A stretch of DNA of 64,000 nucleotides from Gibbula magus (Eukaryota; Mollusca; Gastropoda; Trochida; Trochidae): contig OW388298.1 in assembly GCA_936450465.1 (NCBI GenBank), positions 4,014,035-4,078,034 on the forward strand, read 5' to 3'. Shown here in pieces: positions 23,501 to 35,500 of this stretch. Position numbers and translations under genes: made by a program. Below the pieces are notes generated by a model, which saw nothing but the letters and a program-made list of their open reading frames with translations, had not been told where the DNA came from and ran no database searches. Position 1 is the stretch's first letter, and every line of letters begins with the position of its first letter.

Positions 23501-26500
23501 GCGGGACCTTGTTTACAGTGTGCGAACTAACCAACGAATACTTTGCACTTTAAAATAATGACTAATTTGTCTTTATACTGGGAAACACTTTTTTGGCAAT
23601 TTCTACATATATTTTAAGTAAAAATACTCTGCGTAAAATTATGTGTATATCTTTCAACGACAGAGTTTTGGCAATTTACAATTTAGCATATCCCACAGAA
23701 GCACAAATTGACACAAGAAGACCATCGAGCATATATTTTTGTTTTGTGGACATCCCCACAGGACACACAGCCACATGAGCAGTACATTATGGTATTGAAA
23801 ATGATTATGTCTCCCCCCGAAGGGTCGGGATACATAGTGTGTTTTGTTGAGTTCCCGTAGGCGTCGGCATACCCATTGTTTCTGGAGCATACCTCCAAAA
23901 CTACTTACCCAATCATCAACAGATTTAGTATACAGCCTCCCCATATCATGCAGATGTGCCTTTTGTGGTTTCAGATTTAAAAACAAATTGTTTTGTTTCC
24001 AAGGTAACAATTTGGCCTTTGTCTATTTGAAGGGTAGGGTTTATTTCCGGGTCATATCTCTTAAACTATGTAACCTTTCTTCCCCAAATGTGTTACACTA
24101 CCTCCCGATATCATGTAGCTGTGTCTTTTGGGTGATTGAACTTTTTAAATAATTTGCACTTTGTCTTTTAGAAGGGTTTCAGCCGTTTCTCTCCTATGCA
24201 TAGTCATGTTAATTTCACTAACTACCATAACCAACAACTGTCAATTTTTACTTACATTAAAAATTTTACTTTTAATATTTAATTTTTCCAGCCATGTGAC
24301 TATATAAACCATAAATAGATATATATATATATCATGTTTACATAATATGTGTACCGAAACTATCTGGTTGTATTCCCTACAAATATTACCAGTGGAAGGT
24401 AAGTTAATTAAGTTGGGATGGGGATACAATGCAGCAGTGAGGGTGAGCAATCAGTAGGGGTTAATCATGGAAGCCAGAGTGAGTAGAGTGGATTAATTAT
24501 TTGTGGATTAAGTGGTTGTAACCTGATGGGATGAAATAGCCTTGATCTCTATTCAAAGAGGGATTATGTCTCACAATTTGTAAAGCTTCAGAAAAACGGT
24601 GGTGAGTGTAATCATGTTTGTTGTTTGTGAGTGTTTTGACAGCGTCCCATTTGATGTTGTGTTGTGGAAATTTGGTTATGTGTTCCGAAATGTCTGATTT
24701 GTTGTCTGCCTTGATTGTGGATGTTTTGTGTTCTTTGATGCGTATGTTTTATGGTCTGGATGTTTCCCCAATGTAGTTGCTGCCACAGTTGCGGCTGATG
24801 TTGTAAACTGCGTCTTTAGGCTGTTGTTTTGCTGTGGAGTGTTTCCTACCATTAGCCTTAATGATCATCCCAACTTAATTAACTTACCTTCCACTGGTAT
24901 CCATGTTATCACAACCTGCTTGTTACACCTTTCATATCATACCGAAACGTCGCTATTGTTAATAAATAAGTTGATCATCCATAAATAGTTGTCTTCTTCA
25001 TCACACCAACTTCTAGAATGCCTCTCAAACAGTTTCCTTCATGATTAGTTAGTTATATGCTATTTCAGATCTAGATCGACCACACTTCACAATGAATCAG
25101 ACCGAGGTGAGAGAAGGCGAGAGTGTCAGACTGGAGTGTTCGACTCGGAGTCATCTAACACCACAGCTTACTGTACGTAATGTGGACAACGACACTGATA
25201 TTGTACAGGAAAACACTGGTGATCTCTTGTACACCATTCGACAGGCTCACTGTCTACACAACGGCTCCTTTGTTTGTTCTGCTGCACAGGAGGGAATTGG
25301 AGTATTGTACAGCCAGATACTTCAATTGAACGTATTATGTAAGTTGAAAACGTTTCTTCTTATCTTCTCAAGAGTTCATGTTTAATCCTTCTTTAGGTGG
25401 ATTGCTTGAGGTGAAGTCGGCTTACCTGTTTCCATGAATAGAGAACTCTTATCAGTTTATCATTAAAGAGAAAGAGTTCATGTTATCTTCAGTGGTTGTA
25501 TTCAATACACATCAGAGGTTGAATCCTCACTTGATACGTGGACCATGAACTCTTAACTTTACATCTATATACATATGTATAGATGTACAGTTAAAAGTTC
25601 ATGGTTTATGTTTTAGATATTCTTAAAAATTTATATATTGAAGATTAACTTTCATATAAGTTCATTTCCGATCGGTTTCACAACATAGTGTTCATTAGGG
25701 AAACCTATACAGTGTGTTGCTAATGATGTAGCGTCGACAATGACAAAGGACGTATTTCATGACGTCATATGCATACCACAATAATAAAATATATATACAG
25801 TAAATGCGAAGTCGACATGATTTCATATTTAGTACAGTTCTGTTTGGGCGTATATCCTTTCCTTCAATAAAGTATATTTCTTTGATTTTCCTCAGCTCTT
25901 CATATTTGTGGCATTTTGTAAATTGGACAGATTGTAACATGCGCTGGTTGTGGTGAGGAGTATATTGGGATGAATGCATATGTATATTATTAGGATGAAT
26001 ATATATATACATTCCTTATAACATTGTCAATGGTGACCTTTATTAGTTAGGAGAAAACCATAATTTTAAATTAACCAAATTCTCATTTGGTATGTTCATC
26101 TACTCTAATTCAATCGTATGACGTCATCGATGAAATCGTGGAAACAAGAGTGATGTCATAAGATCAGTAAATGGTTAATGAAGCAAGGCGATCTAAGATC
26201 CATGACGTGAACGCCATTTATGAACTAAATATACACTGTAAATATAATAAATACAATATGCTGATATCTTTATGGGTAAGTGAAATATAATACTGCCGTC
26301 GTATTGAAGCCACATACACCCAATTCTAAAAATGTTCTTTCCCTTTTAAAGATACATCCATTGTGTTGATGGGGGTCACATATTACAAATGTTATAAATG
26401 GTGTTACTTTATCGAGAAGTACCTACAGTTACCGAAAACTACCATTTTGATGATAGTAGACTTATCATATTGACGATATGAAGGTAAAAGTAGTGATCTC

Positions 26501-29500
26501 TAGAAACTAGTAATAATGAGATATTTGGCGATTGGGGATAAATATATAAAGCTGAGTGAATTTATTTATATTGTAGACGGCACATGTGGTGAGTTGGAAC
26601 GTATTAAAGCCAAATAAAATTTTATGAAAAACAATGGATGCACCTTTAACACAAACGTAATATCACAAACGATAAGATCCAGTACAAATATTCAAAGATT
26701 GATTTTGAACTGTTTTGATTTCATCCACGAAACAATTATTGGTCGACTCCCCTTTGTTCTCGGCGCCTTTTGGGTTTTAGCACAGGAGATTGGAAACTGG
26801 GAGCAGAAGTTTTCTGTGAGTTTTTCAGTCAATGCTGACAATATGACTATGTTTGTATTCATCTTTCCTGTTTTAGACCAGGTTCCAAATTGTGAATGAG
26901 ACAATCAAGAAGTCATTTCACTGGTGTTGAACACCTATTTATTACCCAACCGTGGTGAGATCACTATTAGATAACAATGAGATGGTTACACACATGTGTG
27001 AAACCACCGCGTGCTGCCGTTACGTCATAATCGGCGCGTGACATAACTGTCCTTTTTGGTTGATGTCACATTGTTAGCCGAACGACTGCAATAGCGGGTA
27101 ACCTATTTGCAAGTGAGCGTCGCTTACAACGATTTTCTTGCTATTCAGCGCTATTTACATCATGGAGTAATTAATAAAATACTAAACTCGGTCCCGTTTG
27201 ATAACATGTTTATGAAAAATACTCGTGATTTGCATCGGTATTAACTCGCTTTCGCTTGTTAAATTACCAAACAATTCACTCATTTCATAAACATGTTATC
27301 AAACGGAACATCGTTTAGTATTCTATATATTTTAGTACATGTTTGTTTGTGGTGAAATAATTCATATAAGGTTTTCAGTTCAATACAAATGCATGCATGT
27401 TTCAGTTTTGTAAATCAATGTTCTATTTGCCTACTCTTGTACATGTAAGCGATGTCTTCAGTTATCAGCTCATCATGGTCACTGTAAATTCCTCAAAAAA
27501 AAAGATTAGTTGTTAATTTCCTTTAAATACGGTTGGGACTATATTGCCTGTGAATAGATGTAATCTTTTCTTAAAATCAAAATGGATGATTGGATGTTTG
27601 CAGGTTCTCCTCGTCTTGATACGAGAAAACCACTGAAAAGAAACGTGTCAAGTGGACTAGATGAGATCGCATCTCTCCTACTCAACGTGATATCAAACCC
27701 TGCACCAACATTTCACTGGTATCTCAGTGACAACGAGCAGCTGGTTCCTATCCCTAACGTCACCAAGCACGAGGTCATCTCCACAGCGAGGTACTCAGTG
27801 CTGCAGATCCACATCACTCACGTCAGGGATTACGCATCGTATGTTGTAGAAGCTACCAGTATCAGTGGAACGTTCACGGTGAAGTTCAACTTGCTTCCCA
27901 CCATAAGTGAGTATATTGAAATAGTTTATGTGTAGATGGAATATGGGTAAATTGAGTAGATTTTGATATTTGTAGTAACTGCCAATAGCTATGCATTTAC
28001 CAATAAAAAAAGGAACTACATAGTTTCCTTGTAGTATTAGCTGACAATGTCAATAGTTGCATATTCACTAAATGTTGCCATAACAATATTAATAATAGGT
28101 TGATGGATTTAGAAGCCATTTAGGAGATAAACCCTCTATGTTTGAAAATCAGAGACATGTTATACTGGATTGATAGCGAGTAAATTTAAAATTGAAACCG
28201 AACGCAATACACGTTTATCAAAACAAGATCATTATCCATATGTACAAACTCAAGTGCTAAACAAACAATGCAACCACAGTGTGGACTGGTGATCTAGGTC
28301 AGCTATACACAGAACAGTTTCTTTCACAAGTGAAAAGAAGGGTATGAACTGGTTTCCTGGAAAGTAATGCTACAGTGACCATGGGCGAGTGTTTGAATAC
28401 TGTCCTCCAACACAAAACGTTTGTCATCAAAAGGAGATAAACTAATTTTATTAATAGAAGATGTGTACAGTTGATGGTTTTTACTCTGAATTTGACCTTT
28501 TTTTTTACTTTTCTTTCTTTATTCGGTGCTTCTGGGTGCCCCTTATCCTCCTTAGTGTCAAGAGCTATAACCATCTTAACTCGCTTTTGTAGAGCTTCGC
28601 TCTCATTCTAAGGGCACCACGTTCTTACGTGGCGTTGAAGATCGTGGTTGTTTTCAAATACAAGACCACACTCATCACAGGAAGGCATGTTTTCGTCTTC
28701 TGAATCCACAGAGGAATTGTCCAGCAGATTGAAGGTGGTAGCTTTAGGAGTGACGGAGGTATTATCTCGAGTAGTCACAGAGATGTTATCTCTAGGAGTC
28801 AACTGATGAGATGCTCCAGGTTGCTCCTCTTGTCTCATTCAAACTTGATTCTAGTGACATATTTGGTCTGTGTTCTGTCATTTTAGGGGTTGTATGTGTA
28901 AGTACATTAGGCTGTCATCTCTCTGATTCAAGGGTGCTTGGTCGTAGGTCAATCGTGAGATTACCGTATGGGATTTGTACAGCAGTTTCATACACTGACA
29001 TGAATCTATCTACATTGTTGGGGTAGTTGCGTCTAGCAAACAGTTGGACTTGCAGCCTATCCACAGGAGAGTTGAATAAAGTCACATAATGAGAATTCAG
29101 AGCTATGCCATATACTCTTTCCCTCTTGGAAACAGGTTTTGTAACAGAAGAAAGATGATGACATTTTTGTTATGAGAGATTCGTGTAAATAGCTGAGAAA
29201 TGCGTTTGCCATTCTTAGCTTCTCACATCATGTCATCCATGACCACCATGTCGTTGTTTCTGGCATCCAAGTATGTTGTATATAGGGAATTCCTTTCACA
29301 AACTTTACATGAGGTAAGTGTTCACTGATCGTCTGGTAGAGGGGCTGCCAATCTGTGTAACACCACATAATGTTATTTGGCATTGGCTGTATAGACCCCT
29401 GCATGAGATGATTGTATAAGAAAAACGATTTGCCACTCGAACTTGGTCCAACCACAAGAGAATTAGAGGGAAGGATAAAGTTGAAATGCTCTCTATCATT

Positions 29501-29506
29501 GCATTT

Positions 29507-29540
<34 letters not shown>

Positions 29541-32500
29541 TACAGCGGCGGCTGTGGCAATTGCGGCGGTGGCGGTAATTGCAGCGGCGGCGGTGGTAAT
29601 TGAGGCGGCTGCGGTGGTAATTGAGGCGGCTGCGGCGGTAGATTGTTGCTAATGTGCTTATGTCTTCTGTGTCTCAGCATAACATCTTTTCTAGAAAACT
29701 GTCTCTGACAATCTGGACATGTTCCTTCCATTGTGGTTGTGTCTCAAATGAGAAGTACCTGAGAAATAGTCCCATTTATACTGCCTGCATATCCTGCTCT
29801 GGAATCCAACTGTTAAATTCCTTAGGATATCCAATCCATTTCACGTACCCCTCGTTTCTGTCAGCTCTTTTTCTCTTCTTCAAGACTCTCTCTACTCGCC
29901 ATATGGTATCATCAGGTTTATCAACTGGCTGAAGTTCTTTTGTGTAAAATGAACTTGAATCCCCTTCCATGTCCGTGACTTTATAGACTTGTATCTCATC
30001 TCTGTAGTAACGTCTACTGACAATGGATATTTCCTCTGTCCATTTCTCCTGATAGTCATATAGTCTCCTGGAAAACATACCTTAAATGTGACAGTCGCAC
30101 CTGATCCCCTACTTTAAATTTAAAGACTTTCCTCCTGGTTTTGTTCATCTTCTCAGCGGGTTTGAGCGGACTGATCAGTGGATCAATGTACTGTTCTCTC
30201 CAAACAATAGCCTCATTGTTTGCATCAATCTCTGAAGGTGTGCGTTCATTGAGTGATCTGTGAGGTCTGTGGTTGTAGTCCCTCACGAGATCTTGTAAAA
30301 CTTCAAGATAATGATAGGTTTGTTTATAAGTAAAGTATCTATATATATGGGTTTACAATGTCCGTATTACCCTCTCTGCATAGGAAGCCTTAGTTTCATA
30401 CTGTGTCACATAGTAGCTGATAGATCTCACTTTCTTATTATTGAATTCCCGACCTTTGTCAGATCTTATGATTTGTGGTTGTTCAACATGTGGACATATC
30501 TTTTTCACGGCTTTAATCGCAGCATCTGGAGTCTTATTTTGTAAGGGTTCTACCCATAGGAATCTTGTAAATACATTGATATTGAGTTGACCTGATTGCA
30601 CTCTGCATATACACTGCTGGTGGTGATATTGCATACATTCATATAGTCCCTTGTACATAACATTTGTTTGTCATCATCTACAACACACCAACACGGATAC
30701 CTGTCCATTCTATTCATTACGTTGACCGGGTTATCCTCTTGTTCAATTACCCGAAATAAACCCTATGTATATTTCATCATATCTATTTACAGTTGTCTAA
30801 TACTCTTCACTGAGGCCCTGTTCACAAATGTTTTATATCACTGCGAGGGTCTCACGAGTTATTTTTAGGCTGGGATATTCCGTTTCTAACAATAGTCGGG
30901 TTATTACACCACATCCGATCTATTTATAGGCTTCTACGTCACACTCTCTCACGCTAATTAGGTCACTCTATCGATAAATTCAATAAAGTGGGGCTCAACG
31001 CTCTTTCTTATATCATCACACCTCTTTTCATCAAATAAACTCTCTCAATTGCCATTGTTTTAATTATATATATTTGTTGTTTTGACATGCTAATTTAGGT
31101 ACGAGACCCCACAGTACTGCACCTGACAGACTGGGATTAGGAGTTGGGATCGGTATTGCTGCAGTACTGCCGATTGTTATCATCGGAATCATTGTCGATG
31201 TTTGGTTTAGAAGACGTACATTTAATGTGCTACGAAGAAAAGGTAGGTTATAGTTATATTGTTTCTAAATGGCCAGAGAGCACACTTTACTCATGCATTG
31301 TCTTATATTGAATCCCCTAAAATTGTGGATACTGTCTACGTTTCTTTATTCTGTTTTTGACTTTTGTAAATGTATATGTCGGTATTATTTATTTTGTTGG
31401 TGAGTTTATGTTATATCATGTGTGTCTTTTCATAATCGAACGTATCTCGTATTTTAATTACAGATCCCGAAGTAAATCAGGAAACTCAAATGTAAGTAAA
31501 GGAACGTGGTTTTTCCCACATTTAACATACAAACTCCTCTAAATCAATCCATAAGAACTTGCAGAGGATCCAGAACAGGGCATCTCTCACATAGTGAAAC
31601 GGGCTAAACCTTGTGAGCCTCTTGTTTTTAAGTTTTAAATTGTGAAATTGTCACTGATATGATAACTCCACTCTCTGGCTGATTGTTCCAGCAACATTAA
31701 TGAAACTTGCTGACTGTGGCATATTGAAAACACCCGAAACCCTGTTGAACCAATAGTTCCTAGTTCACCAAGCTAATCATATGTAATATTTCTCCTGTTC
31801 AATACTAACAAGTAGCACAATATAGGTACTACGAAAATTAATAAATTTATTTTTTAATTATTAAAAAATTTCAATCAATCAATCAATCTTTATGTCAGTA
31901 CTTAGAAGGCCACAGGCCTATAGTACATTTCACATGTATATACTGCGTAACATTAGAGCTTTGTGAAGAAAAACTGCAACATTTTAATTACATTTTAATT
32001 TAAACAATTCAATAAAGAAGAAAATTTATCAATTGATGGATGGACAAAATAGAATTCTTTAATATATATTTTTACGTTTATTATCATAAGCTCGACAAAC
32101 AAGAAGAAAATGATATTCATCTTCAATACTATTATAATTACAGCATCTACATAATTATTATTTTTTCTCTTTTGATATTAAAAAAAGCTACCTTTTCAAG
32201 TAACAGATCATGCGATGAACAACGGAAACGAGCTAAACATACTCTAAAATTCCTAACATTGACACATGATAAATAACGTTCTGTATAAATATGCGTTTTG
32301 ATGATAGAGTAATAATTACATTTTGTAGATATTGACATTTTTTCAAACCAGTTTTGTTGGTAAATATCTTTAAATCTTTGAGTAAACGTGTTTAGAAACC
32401 ATGACGAGAATTCTACCTTTTGTTCATCCCATATATGATTAAATACAGTTGAAGACAGTAGGCGTTTAACATCTGATACCCTACTCCTTTAACCTTCTTT

Positions 32501-35500
32501 GTCATAAAGTAGCATCATATCATAGCACATTTTTGGCAAACGATAGGATGGCATATTTAATAGCCTTTACCAATATTTAATCACTCTGATTTGTGACGAT
32601 AGAATGAGAGGGTATCGGCCACATTCCCCATACACCATGACATTTGATGTGTTCATCTTTACCCCAAGGAATTTTTTGCAATCAAATAAATGTACCTTTT
32701 CTATACAATCATAGTTTTTAAACCCCCAAATTTCAGCACCATAGAGTAAAATTGGGTTTATTTTAACATCAAATATTCTGAGAAAAGACGTTAAACTGAG
32801 ATCCCCAAGTATCTTTATATTTCTCATTATGCTTATTAATACCTTTCATGATTGAACAGCTGCATATTTTGCATTTCTTACCCAAGCGTGCACAGATATG
32901 CCTGGTATTAAAGTTTTCATAATGGTCATGGGCCTGCCGTGACTTCATTGCTTTGTGAAGTCATTAACCATGACGTCATTTGGTGACGTAATTACACTCC
33001 TATCGTGCATTCCAACAGAGCGAATAATCAGTTCACGTTTTCAAAAGTTTTCTCTCATTCTGCGACATTGTTTACAATATAAATGGCGTACTTACTATGT
33101 CAGTAAACCATTTTGGGAATAAAATTCAACAGTTACTTTAGAATCTTTCTGGAAAAAAGAGCGCAAGTTGTAAACTATTTAGATGTGCGCATCTTGAAGG
33201 TGTGAGAGAGTTTATGCATGGCGTATGTGTACAATTCGTATTTTGCAGTCTAATCAAAGATCGTGAATTTGCGTCTTGTTTTTTAGATTTGTATGCATTT
33301 AAATGATCTTGGGTAAAAAAAGAATAACCAACTCGGTCCTCGGAATTACGAATTATCTGTCCCTCGTGAATTATTATGTCAAACTCCTCGCTAAAGTTCG
33401 GAGTTTATCACAATAATTAACTTGGGACAGATAATCCGTAATTCCTCGCAACTCGTTGGTTATTCTTATAGTACTGACAATGAAAGATTATTAGTAAAGT
33501 ATACACCTTGGTAGTAGTCTCTATGCTATTGACTTTGTAGTACCATCTTTCAATTACTTCTCTTTTATCCATATTACAAGCTAAGCAGAAATTGTTACAA
33601 TAATTTTCTAATTCATTTATTTGAATAATATTTGGAAACTTTCAAATGAAGTCTCCAATTAACTTGGTATTGTCAAATATCAAATAGAAATGTTATTATG
33701 TAGGCAACATCCAGTATATCTAAACCATTAAATGCCAAAATGCGTAAAACATAACACCTCTGTTTATGTACAGATCCTTTGCCTTCAGTCATTGCCTACA
33801 GACTTAACTTTCACAACAAAACAAACATATTCTTTCAACATCTTGGCGAGAGATTAACAAGCTAGACAGGACAAAATGTTGTTCTTAGATAAAAATGAAA
33901 GTGAGCAATATCTTTGTTCAATCCTTGTTTAAATACAATACAACTTTGTCCCCATATGCATGTTTTCAACTTATCTTGTTATCTTGCACCATTTTGTAAG
34001 CACTTTGTACACTTTAAGCACTTTGTAACACGTTTTTCTTGTCCATTTCATAAGTAGTCAACCCCTTAGTCTGAACTAACTGATGTGTTTTTTGTTTCCG
34101 ATGTAATGAAGAAAACGGGTCCTCGTTGAATAACGGTCCTATGGTCATTGTTCAACATTGACAAATGGTCCTAGGTCCAATTTCAACAGGAAGGGGGACC
34201 AGTTTTCAACAGTTGAATAAGATATAGACAGACATCACCCTTCTTATGCTTGTCATTGTCAATTTCGATTCTGAAATTCTGAGTCGGGCAACCGTTTAAC
34301 TTCCCTTTTCCATATTGTCACTTGACGGGTCGTACGGTTGGTATACCCCGACAAGTGCGCCTACACGGTTTCATATGTATTGGCTTAGACCAATCAGAAT
34401 TCAACGAATGTATCTGAAGGCTAATAACGCTATTTAGTATGTTTCTCTTAAATGCTATCAACAAGCGTGACAGTAACACTTTCAGAAAATGTACACTTTT
34501 CAACGTTGAGGACGTGACCTGCAAGATGTATCCGTTGAAAAAGCGATCACAGCGGGGACCAAATTCAACAGAAAACAGCTCGAAATACAACGACAATGCA
34601 GTCACTTTTCAACATTAAAATTAGGTCCTGGTTACTTATTCATTCAAGCATCTGATGTAAAGGTCATCAATGTTATTTCAATACATTTCTAGGCAGAGAA
34701 TAAATGCTATATCCATTGATTATGTTATCATAAATCGTTCTTAACAATACACTATTTGAGAATATTAAAAGATTTAACTTCTTTTCAGAGACATGACATC
34801 GGCGCATCATGATGGTACGTCCAGAAACATCTATAGTTACTTGTCAACTTGACTGTGATGCAAAACAAAAATACTTTTTAAATAAATTGCCATTTTGAGT
34901 ATGTATATTAGTATCATAACAAATCTTTGAGTATATATCTTTGTCTGATATATGACTTTGTTTTTGGTTATTGGTATGATATTGATAAGGTGCAACTGAC
35001 TTCTTCTCCATCAGATCCAACAGGAACATATTCGGATCTATCACCTACACCCGGGAACAAGTATGAACAACTGAAAGTACAGCATCCTGAAGGTGACGTA
35101 TTCTGAAGATATTCTGGTTCCATGATTTGCAGAAATATAAAACTGATTGTATTTGAAAATCATTCTAATTGGATTTATATGTGTTATCAGACGCAGCATC
35201 AGATATAAGTGAGCTGATACGAGGACGCATACCTTCCATGTTATAGCAGTTTTATGAAATGGTTTACTGCTTTGGGATCATACTAAAATGGTTATAAACT
35301 GTAAAAGACCAGAAATAGTATATTGATCTATCTTCCGACAGCAAGATAACATAATCATAATAATTCCTCTTTATCACGTAAATGGTGAGGTATGTAGTCC
35401 AATACTTTAGGTTTTTATAAAATCTCAAGATTTACATTTAAGAAATAAGATATTTCGTTATTTTTTTAAATAAATGTATTTCTTTATATAGAAAGAAGAT

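Larger units (their letters stand above)
28330..30720 (-). mobile_element. Polinton/adintovirus-like element remnant (antisense in intron 8)
   Basis: Three decayed minus-strand genes lie in order: retroviral-type integrase with chromodomain (30658-29776), C2H2-plus-ATPase protein (29731-28930) and a second C2H2 protein (28838-28335). Integrase with chromodomain next to a packaging-type ATPase is the Maverick/Polinton and adintovirus set. No protein-primed polymerase, capsid protein or terminal inverted repeat was found, and every gene is broken, so this is an old partial copy. It sits between the Ig7 and transmembrane exons, opposite to the host gene. Confidence 0.65.

Noticed and set aside
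29412..29603. Gly-rich plus-strand frame over (GGC)n
   Set aside because: Translation of a microsatellite, antisense to the ATPase pseudogene.
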